From positions 1 through 54,636 of the forward strand of contig JAFZSL010000076.1 of NCBI GenBank assembly GCA_017619375.1: a stretch of 54,636 nucleotides of DNA, written 5' to 3'. Under the pieces are notes generated by a model. The model made no database searches. It worked only from the letters and a program-made list of their open reading frames with translations, and had not been told where the DNA came from. Origin of the DNA: Prevotella sp. GTDB lineage: Bacteria; Bacteroidota; Bacteroidia; Bacteroidales; Bacteroidaceae. Shown piece by piece: positions 1 through 8,500 of this stretch (position 1 is the first letter of the stretch; each line of letters opens with the position of its first letter). Position numbers and translations under genes: made by a program.

Positions 1-140
1 AGCCAGATAGCGTCCATGAAGGTCTATGGAGACTGATTTTCGCCATCTCTGGCTCGGTAAGTTAACGACCAACACTGGAAAACAAAACCAGTCGGAGGTC
101 TATGTCGAATCAAATTTATGCCACTTTTTCAAGTGGGCTC

Positions 141-168
141 AAAATTGAAAATTGAAAATTGAAGATTG
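141..168. repeat. heptamer tandem array, 4 units
   Basis: Four 7-base units, three AAAATTG and one AAGATTG, lie head to tail. The same heptamer family recurs in degenerate form at 3588-3615 and, as 11 units, inside the dockerin gene at 35321-35397. Confidence 0.8.
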
Positions 169-262
169 ACCTGCGGTCAAAGTTGCTCACGCTCGGCAGA
201 CTACAAGCAAGCTTGGTCTGCTCTCGCTTAATCGCAACTTTGAAATTTGTAGACTTTAGGGC

Positions 263-289
263 AAAAAAAAAGGAGTACCGCTGTACTCC
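263..289 (-). terminator. intrinsic terminator of sRNA candidate copy 1
   Basis: A 7-bp GC-rich stem with a 4-base loop is followed on the minus strand by nine T residues, a textbook Rho-independent terminator. Confidence 0.8.
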
Positions 290-327
290 AACCTTTGTTA
301 ACCTTAAATCTAATACTATGAAAAACA
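263..327 (-). ncRNA. candidate small RNA, copy 1 of a two-copy family
   Basis: On the minus strand a promoter-like site is followed about 10 bases later by a 43-base block (295-337, which includes part of the -7 element) identical to 31724-31766. A strong hairpin (GGAGTAC, 4-base loop, GTACTCC, 272-289) and a run of nine T (263-271) come next. A transcript of about 65 nt is predicted, with no room for a protein. The arrangement of conserved 5' part plus terminator stem is typical of a standalone sRNA. Start and end are predicted from motifs only. Confidence 0.6.
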
Positions 328-332
328 CGTTG

Positions 333-363
333 CAAAGATAATCAGTATTCTGACATCTTGCAA
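333..363 (-). promoter_or_regulatory. promoter of sRNA candidate copy 1
   Basis: Read on the minus strand, TTG (361-363), 20 bases, then TATCTTTG (333-340), close to the Bacteroidales TTTG-N19-TAnnTTTG consensus. Copy 2 has the same TTG-N20-TAnCTTTG arrangement. Confidence 0.6.
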
Positions 364-462
364 GCATTTGGGGTAAAATTTATCATTTTTTAAACAATTC
401 TTGACCTAAATCAAGTGATTGTGCTCGCCAACAACGTATTTTTATGTGATTAAACAGTATTT

Positions 463-3435
463 TTATACCTTTGGCAACAGCACCACGCCCTCCTGTTTCT
501 TGCCATCCATCATGATGCGCAGAGGTTTGTCAAATCTGACATGCCTGACAAAGTTGGTCTCCTCGACGGCAGGCATGGCATCGAGGACTTCCTTCCGCCA
601 TACGCCCTCTCCGTTGAAGGTGTTGACAGTGAAGTACCCCACGCCGAAACTGGTGAGGTTTTGGAAGAAATGGGTGCCCTGACTGGGGTCGATGCGGTAG
701 TTTTTCAGTCCCGCCTCCACGATGAGTTTCGAAGCACTGATGTGCGGCCATTTCACAGGGATGCCCAGCCAATAGTCGCTGGAGCCCCACCTTCCAGGTC
801 CCACGAGGACATAGTTACCTCCCTCCTGGAGGAATTTACGGTTGATGCGCTCTATCTCGTTGGCTATGGTGGGGTTGTTGGACGCTGTGAAGTTGTCGTC
901 GGTCTTCACATACACCACGTCGGTGATTTCCTCGTTGATGCCATGGCCCAGCGACATGTGCGAGCGGAGGAGGCATTCCTCGTCATCGATGGTGGAGAGG
1001 TCGGTTTCGAGCATCTGCTTGGAATCGACGATAGGCCTGATTTGCAAGAGATGGAAATCGAGGGTGTTGTCGACGATGTTGCAGGCGAACTCTATCTCCA
1101 CGGGGCGGTGCATGCCCTCGGAGCCGAACTTCATGGCCATCTGCATGATTTCGGGGAAGGGGAAGACGTTCTGTTGGAGTACTCCAGCGAAGGAAATCAC
1201 CTTGCGCCCGCCTTCGTAGATGCCATCCCTGATGATTTGGTCGTAGGGGTCGTAGGTGGAAGCGATGAAGTTGAGCGACTTGTCCTTGTCGGCCTCTTTC
1301 ACGCGGAGTTTGAGGATGTTGAACCCGTCGTCGACCTTGAAATCGGTGGCGGCGTTCTCCATGTCGAGGGCATAGAACTTGGTCTGTGTCTCCTTGAGCG
1401 CCGTGTCCATCTCGCTGGTTTGCAGCACCTGGTTGGGGTGGTAGGGACTCACCCTCAGCGTCTGCCCCCCGTCGACGATGTATTTCCCCAGTCCCAGGGC
1501 GAGGCTTGCGATGCCGTCCTCGGCCTTCTCGTCACCGATGGGGTAATAGTTGAGCGACCTGAGCACGCCACTGATGTTGGGATAGAAATGGCTGCCATAC
1601 TGCCTTCCCACCACTTCTTGCAAGATGACGGCCATCTTCTCAGAGTCGATGACATTGCTGGTGGCCGTCATATAGGCTTTGGAGTCGCGGTAAAAGACCG
1701 ATGCATAGACGCCCTTGATGGCGCAGGCGAGCATACGCAGCATATCGTATTTGTCCTCCATGTATGGAATCATATAGGTGGAGTAGATGCCGGCGAATGG
1801 TTGGTAATGGGCGTCCTCAAGGAGCGACGACGACCTCACGGCGATGGGGCTTCTGGTCGCCTCGAAGAATGTGAAGAAGTCGGCGATGAGGTTGTCGGGC
1901 AGTTGTGCCTTGAGGAAATGCGAGAGGATGACCTCGTCGGAAGCATCGCTCAGCGCTATCCGATACAAGTTGTTGGCGTCCATGAACCTGTCGAAGATGT
2001 CGGTGCACAGCACCACGGTCTTCGGAATGGAGACGGTGGCGTTGTCGAAGGCGTTGAACTCCGGGTGGCGCTTGACGATATTGTCAAGGAAGGCGAGGCC
2101 ACGGCCCTTGCCTCCCAGAGACCCTTCTCCGATCCTGGCGAAGTGGGCGTACTTGTCATATTTCCCCCTGTCGAAGACGGCCACCACGCCCACGTTCTTC
2201 ATCTTGCGGTATTTCACGATGGCCTCGAAAATGATTTGGCGGTGCGCATCCACATCCTTGAGTTTGTGCCATGTGACATGCTTGAGGAACTGCGAGACGG
2301 GGAAGATGGCCCTCGCACAGAGCCAGCGGCTCACATGGTTGCGCGAGATGTGGTAGAGCATCGACTCCTTGGGAATATTGAACACATTGTCCTGCAACTC
2401 CTTGAGGCTTCTCACCCTCATCACCTCATGCTTGGTGGAGGGGTCGCGGAAGATGAAGTCGCCGAATCCCAAGTGCTCTGCGAGGAGCCTCCGCAAGTCG
2501 ATGTTCATCTTCTTGGAGTTCTTGTCCACATAGTGGAAGCCCTCCTCCATCGCCTTCGCCTTGTTCGCGTCCTCCGCACTTTGCATGATGAGCGGCACGA
2601 ACTCATCACGGGAACGTATCTCCCGAAGGAATTTGAACCCCGCTTCCGGATCCTTCACCCCGTCCTTGGGGAAACGCACGTCGCAGATGATGCCCTGCGT
2701 GTTGTCGGCATATTTCTCATAATAAGCCATGGCTTCCTCGTAGGTCCTGGCCAGCAACACCTTTGGCCTTCCACGCTTCCGTTGTGCCGCGGTGTGTGGG
2801 TTGAGTGCCTCGGTGGAAAACCGTTGGCTTTGCAGGAGGATGTAACTGTAGAGGTTGGGCAGGACAGAGGAATAAAACCGGATGTTATCTTCCACAAGGA
2901 GTATCATCTGCACGCCGGCCTCTCGCATGTCGTGCTCGATGTTCATCTTGTCCTCGAGGAGTTTGATGATGGAGAGGATGAGGTTGGTGTCACCCAACCA
3001 GCAGAAGACATAGTCGAAAATGGACATGTCCTCGTCCTGGATGCGCTTGGTGATGCCATGGGAGAAGGGGGTGAGCACCACGCATGGCAGCGCAGGGAAG
3101 TCGGCCTTGATGTCTCGCGCCACGCTGAAGGCGTCGTTGTCGGCTATGCCGGGCATGCAGATGACGAGGTCGATGGCCGTGGTGGAGAGCACGTCACGTG
3201 CCTCCTCGGTGGTGCACACCTGCGTGAACGACGGGGGGTAGCGCATCCCCAGTTCCATGTATTCGTCGAAAATCTTCTCGTCCACCCTTCCATCATCCTC
3301 CAGCATGAAGGCATCGTAGGGATTGGCCACGATGAGCACGTTGAAGATGCGGTGTGTCATCAGGTTGACGAACGACACGTCCTTCAGATAGAACTTGGTC
3401 CACTCCTGTGGTATGATATTGTCCATATTAGTCAA
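463..3435 (-). CDS. PEP/pyruvate-binding ATP-grasp protein with two N-terminal receiver-like domains
   Basis: 990 residues. Residues about 28-160 and 175-320 look like response-regulator receiver folds. The second keeps the acidic pair (EDN, 182-184), a candidate phospho-acceptor Asp (ICDVRF, D252) and a Lys (K305). The first has Cys at the acceptor position (VICMP) and is probably degenerate. From about 435 a pyruvate phosphate dikinase N-terminal (PEP/pyruvate-binding) domain follows, with a glycine-rich GEGSLGGKGRG loop. The phospho-histidine swivel domain and PEP-binding barrel of true PEP synthase or PPDK are missing: no TSHAA-like motif is seen and the protein ends after the ATP-grasp part. 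Database labels of phosphoenolpyruvate synthase would therefore overstate the function. Related Bacteroidota proteins are annotated as PEP/pyruvate-binding. A regulated phosphotransfer role is an inference. Confidence 0.75.
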   Translation of the reverse strand: MTNMDNIIPQEWTKFYLKDVSFVNLMTHRIFNVLIVANPYDAFMLEDDGRVDEKIFDEYMELGMRYPPSFTQVCTTEEARDVLSTTAIDLVICMPGIADNDAFSVARDIKADFPALPCVVLTPFSHGITKRIQDEDMSIFDYVFCWLGDTNLILSIIKLLEDKMNIEHDMREAGVQMILLVEDNIRFYSSVLPNLYSYILLQSQRFSTEALNPHTAAQRKRGRPKVLLARTYEEAMAYYEKYADNTQGIICDVRFPKDGVKDPEAGFKFLREIRSRDEFVPLIMQSAEDANKAKAMEEGFHYVDKNSKKMNIDLRRLLAEHLGFGDFIFRDPSTKHEVMRVRSLKELQDNVFNIPKESMLYHISRNHVSRWLCARAIFPVSQFLKHVTWHKLKDVDAHRQIIFEAIVKYRKMKNVGVVAVFDRGKYDKYAHFARIGEGSLGGKGRGLAFLDNIVKRHPEFNAFDNATVSIPKTVVLCTDIFDRFMDANNLYRIALSDASDEVILSHFLKAQLPDNLIADFFTFFEATRSPIAVRSSSLLEDAHYQPFAGIYSTYMIPYMEDKYDMLRMLACAIKGVYASVFYRDSKAYMTATSNVIDSEKMAVILQEVVGRQYGSHFYPNISGVLRSLNYYPIGDEKAEDGIASLALGLGKYIVDGGQTLRVSPYHPNQVLQTSEMDTALKETQTKFYALDMENAATDFKVDDGFNILKLRVKEADKDKSLNFIASTYDPYDQIIRDGIYEGGRKVISFAGVLQQNVFPFPEIMQMAMKFGSEGMHRPVEIEFACNIVDNTLDFHLLQIRPIVDSKQMLETDLSTIDDEECLLRSHMSLGHGINEEITDVVYVKTDDNFTASNNPTIANEIERINRKFLQEGGNYVLVGPGRWGSSDYWLGIPVKWPHISASKLIVEAGLKNYRIDPSQGTHFFQNLTSFGVGYFTVNTFNGEGVWRKEVLDAMPAVEETNFVRHVRFDKPLRIMMDGKKQEGVVLLPKV

Positions 3436-3587
3436 TTTTGATGTTCTTATTTCATATCGTCATCTCCTCCTGTGAGCCCATTCACACCACCATGCAGGCA
3501 TACGCCAAGGAAGTCATGGCATTGTGTGTGCAAAAATAACCAATATCTTTCACACCACAAAGCACATTGGACAGAACAATCGGATTT

Positions 3588-3615
3588 TTCAACCTTCAAT
3601 CTTCATTTTTCAATT
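3588..3615. repeat. degenerate heptamer array upstream of a secreted protein gene
   Basis: Four 7-base units (TTCAACC, TTCAATC, TTCATTT, TTCAATT), the complementary form of the heptamer family at 141-168 and 35321-35397. It lies directly upstream of the promoter-like element of the next gene. Confidence 0.6.
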
Positions 3616-3623
3616 ATTTGCAT

Positions 3624-3631
3624 TATATTTG
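3624..3631 (+). promoter_or_regulatory. -7 promoter element
   Basis: TATATTTG matches the Bacteroidales -7 element and lies about 30 bases before the chosen start codon. No clear -33 TTTG is seen, since that position falls in the heptamer array. Confidence 0.5.
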
Positions 3632-3661
3632 CAATCGTACAACCATTCACAACCAAAGCCG

Positions 3662-4351
3662 ATGATGACACTGAAAAAACTATTGCCACTGATGCTCATG
3701 CTGCTTCCCGCTCTTTCGACAATGGCGCAGGAAGAGGATTGGGAATCCGTGGATGATTTCAACAACGTGAAGGACATCGTTGAACGATGGACGGAGAAAA
3801 GCCTCCTGGTGGAGAACACCTTCAAGCAAGCACCTGTGAGAAATTTCGCCATGGCTTTCTGCAAGCACTACCAGCAATACGCCCCCAACAAGGCCATGGT
3901 CGATTACCTGAAAAAACCAGGGAATTACACCTGGGAGGAAAAAGGCTATTATAGCGTCGAAGACATCCGCAACGGCTATGTCAAATGTGACATGGGCGGG
4001 CAATTCGACCATATGACGGAAATCTGCTATTGGAAACGGAAGAACGGGCACGCCCTGGTCGGCATCCTGATGCAAATGGGACGTGAAGGCGAGAGAGCCG
4101 ACAACGCCTTGCTCTTCTATGACTACGACCCCAAGACACGCATGCTGAAACCCGATGTCAAGGTTTGGAACACCGTCTGCCAATACATAGGGAGTCATGA
4201 AGGCTCATGCTTTGCATACCTGCCGAAAGAAGGGAAAAACATCGACTTCACCATGGTCACATGGACCATGGAGAACGATTTTGAGTACGATGACTACACT
4301 CTGAAATGGACGGGCGACTCCTTCATCGAAGAAAAGACAAAAAGAGATTGA
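3662..4351 (+). CDS. secreted protein of unknown function
   Basis: 229 residues from the chosen start. The N-terminus is a clear signal peptide (two Lys, then a Leu/Met-rich stretch ending ALSTMAQ), so the protein should be exported to the periplasm or cell surface. The open frame extends 46 codons upstream, but that extension overlaps the promoter and repeat, and the signal peptide fixes the start here. The mature part is acidic with many aromatic residues, no Cys cluster and no domain I recognise. It faces the helix-hairpin-helix gene convergently. Secretion is well supported; function is unknown. Confidence 0.75.
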   Translation: MMTLKKLLPLMLMLLPALSTMAQEEDWESVDDFNNVKDIVERWTEKSLLVENTFKQAPVRNFAMAFCKHYQQYAPNKAMVDYLKKPGNYTWEEKGYYSVEDIRNGYVKCDMGGQFDHMTEICYWKRKNGHALVGILMQMGREGERADNALLFYDYDPKTRMLKPDVKVWNTVCQYIGSHEGSCFAYLPKEGKNIDFTMVTWTMENDFEYDDYTLKWTGDSFIEEKTKRD

Positions 4352-4373
4352 AAAATTGGACAAGCGACTTGTA

Positions 4374-4395
4374 GAGATGGGATTCTTCCCATCTC
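4374..4395 (+). other. hairpin after the secreted protein gene
   Basis: GAGATGGG and CCCATCTC form a perfect 8-bp stem with a 6-base loop, 22 bases after the stop codon. No T-run follows, so it may be an mRNA 3'-end structure rather than a full intrinsic terminator. Confidence 0.45.
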
Positions 4396-4537
4396 CACCG
4401 CAGAATGCCCACCAACTATTTTTCCCAACCACCTTCATCATGGAATCAAACCACTGAAAATGAGGGGATTTTTCCTCCAAAAAAGGAAATTAACATAATT
4501 TAACCCAATCAAGGTGATAGATTCTTTATTTCTGTTA

Positions 4538-4545
4538 TATATTTG
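4538..4545 (+). promoter_or_regulatory. -7 promoter element of an sRNA candidate
   Basis: TATATTTG, a full match to the -7 consensus, in an intergenic region and with no plus-strand reading frame behind it. A matching -33 is not obvious. Confidence 0.45.
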
Positions 4546-4550
4546 TAGTT

Positions 4551-4646
4551 GGAATCAGCATTGCAATAAGTGTAAGTAAAGGTTTGAACAAAAAAAGATG
4601 TTTTAGGAATGGCCGTCACCGACCCGCGAGGAAAGGTGGCGGTTTT
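4551..4646 (+). ncRNA. candidate small RNA between convergent genes
   Basis: A -7 element (4538-4545) is followed about 65 bases later by a terminator-like hairpin (CCGTCACC with GGTGGCGG, one G-U pair, about 4613-4642) and TTTT. The result is a predicted transcript of about 95 nt with no open frame of note. The next gene ends just beyond it on the opposite strand, so the hairpin may also serve that gene. Support is moderate because the -33 element is weak. Confidence 0.4.
4611..4646 (+). terminator. terminator-like hairpin
   Basis: An 8-bp stem with a GC-rich loop followed on the plus strand by TTTTCATTT. It sits a few bases beyond the stop codon of the minus-strand helix-hairpin-helix gene. 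Confidence 0.55.
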
Positions 4647-4651
4647 CATTT

Positions 4652-5632
4652 CTAAAACTCGACGTAAGGGGCGAGGCGGCTGATGGCCTCCGGTGTGAAG
4701 TCAGGGAGAAGGGAGAGTTCGTCGAGGGAATGCAACGGCCCCTTGAGCCTGACACGGTCGACGATGGCCTTCGCCATGTAGAAATTGATGTAGGGATGCT
4801 TGCGCAGTTGTGCAAGCGAGAGATGGTTGACATTGAGTTTCCTCACATCCGACGGTTTGAGGACGAAGAAGTCGGCAGCCTCTTGTGGGAACCCCTCGAT
4901 TTCCATCAATTGCCCGATGGAGCAGAATCCTCCCAGGCTCTCCCTGTAAGCCACCACTTTCCTGGCATAATAACTCCCGATGCCCGGCACTTTCTTAAGC
5001 GCCGTCGTGTCAGCCTTGTTGAGGTCGAGATGCTCTCCCACCTTGAGTTTGACGGGATACCTCAGAGTGTCTCTCGGATAGGACGGCGCAGCATCATCGG
5101 AAGCACGTTCCCATGACGGGCGACCGGAAGAGGAGCCGCTCCTCTGCGCATATCCTCCCCCTGACGGGTGGCCTTGCCGCCGATACTGGTTCCCATACAC
5201 CTCGGCGGCAGGGCGATAGTCGGGCGAGATGCGGATGTAGGGTTCCAACTCCCTGTATTGCTTCACCGTGAGTCCATACACCCTGGCGAAATCTTCCGGC
5301 ACACGGTAGACCCCACCCTTGGCCCTGTATTTCAAGATGTTTCTCACTTGCCAAGGTTGCAGGCCAAGGTCCAACAACTGAGTGCTGTCCGCCAGATTGG
5401 GGTCGAAAGGAGCCAGTCTCACCTCCCGACCATCCACGGCCTTGCCTTCGGCGCCCTGGCCGACGGCCACATCACTGTTCACCCCGTCATCCCCGACAAC
5501 TTCACCACCCTCCGTGACATCGTTGCCCTTCCCCACGAGCCAGATGCCCACGACGGCCACCACGGCGACAGTCAACGCCACAAGGATGGCCCTGCGGTCG
5601 GACTTGGGAAAGTAGAAGAATTCCTTGAACAT
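4652..5632 (-). CDS. helix-hairpin-helix (ComEA-like) membrane-anchored protein
   Basis: 326 residues. One N-terminal membrane segment (about 15-34, rich in Ala/Val) anchors the protein. The periplasmic part has several helix-hairpin-helix modules: one at about 70-125 (PFDPNLADSTQLLDLGL..), a canonical one around LNKADTTALKKVPGIGSYYARKV, and two more near the C-terminus (LNVNHLSLAQLRKHPYI and SLDELSLLPDF). HhH modules bind the DNA backbone non-specifically, and ComEA-type proteins act in DNA uptake. Bacteroidota carry many such proteins whose role is untested. It starts 24 bases downstream of the transporter stop on the same strand, so co-transcription is possible. Confidence 0.85.
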   Translation of the reverse strand: MFKEFFYFPKSDRRAILVALTVAVVAVVGIWLVGKGNDVTEGGEVVGDDGVNSDVAVGQGAEGKAVDGREVRLAPFDPNLADSTQLLDLGLQPWQVRNILKYRAKGGVYRVPEDFARVYGLTVKQYRELEPYIRISPDYRPAAEVYGNQYRRQGHPSGGGYAQRSGSSSGRPSWERASDDAAPSYPRDTLRYPVKLKVGEHLDLNKADTTALKKVPGIGSYYARKVVAYRESLGGFCSIGQLMEIEGFPQEAADFFVLKPSDVRKLNVNHLSLAQLRKHPYINFYMAKAIVDRVRLKGPLHSLDELSLLPDFTPEAISRLAPYVEF

Positions 5633-5656
5633 GATGGTGAGAGCCGCTGTTTCGTT

Positions 5657-7018
5657 TTACAACACCCCCAACTGATGGAGGAACACCGCGATGATGCAGA
5701 TGGGGCATACGAAACGTACGAAGAAGAGGAATACCCGGTAAGCCGTGGCAGGCAAGGCTCCCCAGTTGGTGACTTGGTCATGCACCACCTTCTTAGGCAC
5801 ATACCAGCCCACGAAGAGGCAGGTGAGCAGCGAACCCAGGGGCAGCAGCACCTGGGCCGTCAATGCGTCACACGCATCGAGGATGTTCATTCCCATCACC
5901 TTGGCCGAGGACAACATGCCTTGAGAAAGCGAACAGAAGACAGCGATGATGCTGCAGCAGATGGTGACGACCCACGCCCCGGCATTGCGCGAGATGTGCA
6001 GTTCCTCGTGAAAGAACGCCGTCCCTATCTCATGCATGGAGATGGTGGACGTGAGGGCTGCCAGGGCAAGCAAGGCATAGAAAAGGATGGAGATGACATA
6101 TCCCAATGCCGGCATGGTGGAGAACGCCTCACTGAATACGTTGGGAAGGGTGATGAAGATGAGCGAAGGCCCCGAGTCGGGTGCGACACCCACGGAAAAA
6201 GCCGCAGGGAATATCATCAGGCCGGCAAGGATGGCGATGAGGGAGTCGAGCAATGCAATCTGCACCGCCGAACCCACCAGTTTCGTCTCACGCTTGAAAT
6301 AAGAGGCATAGGTGCACAGGCACGCCGTGCCAAGGCTGAGAGAGAAGAAGGCCTGCCCCAGGGCCTCGAGGAACACGCTGTGGGTGACCTTGGAGAAATC
6401 GGGATGGAAGAGGAAGCGCACTCCCTTCATGGCTCCGGGCAGCATGCACGATGCCACGATGATGACCATGAGCAACACGAAGAGCGTGGGCATGAGGAGT
6501 TTGGAGGCTTTCTCTATGCCATTGCGCACACCACGCGCCACCACGACGTGCGTGGCGATGATGAACGCCACGGCCCACAGCACGGGCTTCCATGGATTGC
6601 TGGAGAACTGTTGGAAATATGCCTGCACATAACCGGCATCCCCGTTGAGATGCCCCAAGACAGAGGCAAGGAGGTATTGCAGGCACCAACCGGCGACAAC
6701 GGCATAGAAGCCGAGGATGATCATCGAGGTGACCACGCCGAGATATCCGATGACGCGCCAGGGGGTGCGGCCGGCCAACTTGTCATAGGCCTTGGCGGCG
6801 TTGGAGCCGGAGTGACGCCCCACGACAAACTCCGCCACCATGCCGGGGATGCCAAGCATGAACACGCAGAGGAAATAGATGAGGATGAAGGCTGCTCCAC
6901 CATTCATCCCTGTCATGTAAGGGAATCGCCAGATGTTGCCCAATCCCACGGCAGAACCCGCCGTGGCGAGGATGATGCCCATCTTCGAGCCGAAACTTCC
7001 TCTTGCATGTTCGCCCAT
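5657..7018 (-). CDS. sodium-dependent transporter, neurotransmitter:sodium symporter (NSS) family
   Basis: 453 residues, full length for bacterial NSS proteins (LeuT/MhsT-like), with about 11-12 hydrophobic segments. The N-terminus carries the family signature GSAVGLGNIWRFPY (unwound TM1, substrate and sodium site), and TM6-like and TM8-like segments are in place. The family couples sodium entry to uptake of amino acids or related solutes; the substrate cannot be read from sequence. It lies 14 bases downstream of a paralogue on the same strand, so the pair is probably one operon. Start chosen at MGEHARGSFGSKMG, which aligns with the paralogue's N-terminus. Confidence 0.9.
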   Translation of the reverse strand: MGEHARGSFGSKMGIILATAGSAVGLGNIWRFPYMTGMNGGAAFILIYFLCVFMLGIPGMVAEFVVGRHSGSNAAKAYDKLAGRTPWRVIGYLGVVTSMIILGFYAVVAGWCLQYLLASVLGHLNGDAGYVQAYFQQFSSNPWKPVLWAVAFIIATHVVVARGVRNGIEKASKLLMPTLFVLLMVIIVASCMLPGAMKGVRFLFHPDFSKVTHSVFLEALGQAFFSLSLGTACLCTYASYFKRETKLVGSAVQIALLDSLIAILAGLMIFPAAFSVGVAPDSGPSLIFITLPNVFSEAFSTMPALGYVISILFYALLALAALTSTISMHEIGTAFFHEELHISRNAGAWVVTICCSIIAVFCSLSQGMLSSAKVMGMNILDACDALTAQVLLPLGSLLTCLFVGWYVPKKVVHDQVTNWGALPATAYRVFLFFVRFVCPICIIAVFLHQLGVL

Positions 7019-7032
7019 GGCCGTCTGTTGTC

Positions 7033-8397
7033 TTAAATGATATTGAACTGGTGAAGGAAGATGAGAAGGATGCTCAACGGGCAGATGAAGCGCACCAGGA
7101 AGAGATACAATTGGAAGAAGGTGCCCTTCAGCGTTCCCCAGTTGGTGAATTCGTCACGCACGACCTGCTTCGGCGCCACCCACCCCAGGAAGATGCAGGT
7201 AAGCAAACCGCCTATTGGCAGGAAGAACTGCCCCGTGACCATGTCAAAGATATCGAAAAGCGACATGCCGAAGAATGTCAAGCCATCCCAAGCACCACAA
7301 GAGAGCGAGCAGAAGACTCCCATCACCATGCAGGCTGCTGTCACCACCATCGCTGCCCTGGAACGCGACATTTTCATCTCCTCCTGCAGGAATGCGGTGC
7401 TCACCTCGTGAAGGGAGATGAGCGATGTGAGGGCTGCCACGGAAAGCAGGACATAGAACATCACCGACACCACGGAACCCAGCACCGGCATGGATGCGAA
7501 CGCTTGCTGGAAGACATTGGGCAGGGTGATGAACACAAGGGAGGCTCCCGAGTCGGGCGCCACGCCCACGGAGAATGCCGCCGGGAAAATCATCAGGCCG
7601 GCAAGGATGGCCACAAGGCAGTCCACCACGCTGATTTGCAAGGCCGACTTGAAGAGGTTGGTGTGTCTCGAGAAATAGGAGGCATAGGTGCAGATGCAGC
7701 CCATGGCAATGCTGAGGGAATAAAACGACTGTCCCAAGGCTTCCAGGAACACGCCCCTGTCCATCTTTCCGAAATCAGGCTTGAAAAGGAAGGAAACGCC
7801 CTTCCCGGCACCGGGGAGGAGGCATGAGGCCACCACAAGCACAAGCAACAGGATGAAAAGCAAGGGCATCATCAACTTCGACATCCTTTCTATTCCATTG
7901 CGCACCCCCCTCACGATGACGAAATGGGTGATGATGAGGAAAGCCAAGGTGGTGATGATGGGTTTCACGGGGTGAGAAGCAAACTCCTTGAAATAGTTGG
8001 TCACGTGTGCGGTGTCTCCGTTGAGCGTCCCCACAGCGGAGCCGAAGATATACTGCAGGCACCATCCCGACACCACCACGTAGTAGCCGGAGATGAGGAA
8101 TCCCGTCATCACGCCGAGATAGCCCACGTATTTCCAAGCCTTTCCTCCCGCCATGCGGTCGTAGGCCCTTGCCGTGTTGGCCGCCCCATGTCGCCCGATG
8201 ATGAATTCGCTCACCATGCAGGGTATGCCCAACATGAGCACGCAGACAATGTAAATGATGATGAAGACGGCGCCTCCATTGTCACCTGTCATGTAGGGGA
8301 AGCGCCAGATGTTGCCAAGTCCCACGGCAGACCCCGCCGTGGCCAGCACCACGCCCAACTTGCTTCCAAAACTTGCCCTTTCAGTTGTCTTAGACAT
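7033..8397 (-). CDS. sodium-dependent transporter, NSS family (paralogue)
   Basis: 454 residues with the same signature (GSAVGLGNIWRFPYMTG) and the same membrane layout as the downstream gene. The two proteins are visibly homologous along the whole length but clearly diverged, which suggests an old tandem duplication with distinct substrates. It is the first gene of the minus-strand run and diverges from the VanZ-like gene across about 100 bases. Substrate unknown; amino acids are the usual cargo of bacterial members. Confidence 0.9.
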   Translation of the reverse strand: MSKTTERASFGSKLGVVLATAGSAVGLGNIWRFPYMTGDNGGAVFIIIYIVCVLMLGIPCMVSEFIIGRHGAANTARAYDRMAGGKAWKYVGYLGVMTGFLISGYYVVVSGWCLQYIFGSAVGTLNGDTAHVTNYFKEFASHPVKPIITTLAFLIITHFVIVRGVRNGIERMSKLMMPLLFILLLVLVVASCLLPGAGKGVSFLFKPDFGKMDRGVFLEALGQSFYSLSIAMGCICTYASYFSRHTNLFKSALQISVVDCLVAILAGLMIFPAAFSVGVAPDSGASLVFITLPNVFQQAFASMPVLGSVVSVMFYVLLSVAALTSLISLHEVSTAFLQEEMKMSRSRAAMVVTAACMVMGVFCSLSCGAWDGLTFFGMSLFDIFDMVTGQFFLPIGGLLTCIFLGWVAPKQVVRDEFTNWGTLKGTFFQLYLFLVRFICPLSILLIFLHQFNII

Positions 8398-8472
8398 AGC
8401 TTACCTCGTGAGTGGAAAACCCAGATTTAAAATTTTTAATCTATATTCTCTAACATTTCATATAAAAATCCC

Positions 8473-8480
8473 TACTTTTG
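8473..8480 (+). promoter_or_regulatory. -7 promoter element for the VanZ-like gene
   Basis: TACTTTTG, matching TAnnTTTG, 20 bases before the start codon. No clear -33 element. Confidence 0.4.
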
Positions 8481-8500
8481 CATGTTCAATATCAAGAAAC

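Larger units (their letters stand above)
1..462. other. gene-poor window edge, minus-strand gene end to position 1
   Basis: No convincing protein gene is visible. The stretch holds a short inverted repeat (AGCCAGA at 1-7 with TCTGGCT at 49-55), a hairpin around 120-137, a four-unit heptamer array and the sRNA-like element described separately. The short reading frames here overlap those elements and have no start signal or protein-like composition. Confidence 0.6.

Noticed and set aside
317-340. A plus-strand frame ATG AAA AAC ACG TTG CAA AGA TAA (MKNTLQR), repeated at 31747-31770
   Set aside because: The bases are the reverse of the promoter -7 element and 5' end of the sRNA-like element on the minus strand; a seven-codon peptide is explained by the conserved block and has no start signal of its own.
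541-3441. A 966-codon open frame on the plus strand opposite the receiver/ATP-grasp gene
   Set aside because: It is the antisense shadow of a real gene with high GC at third positions; composition is His/Glu/Gly/Val-rich with no domain.
5168-8430. Long plus-strand frames opposite the two NSS transporters and the HhH gene
   Set aside because: Antisense readings rich in His, Gly and Arg; the minus-strand genes have clear family motifs and full length.
8309-8500. N-terminal extension of the VanZ-like protein (64 codons)
   Set aside because: It overlaps the divergent transporter gene and the promoter region, and its composition is unlike a membrane or signal sequence; the internal ATG after the -7 element is preferred.
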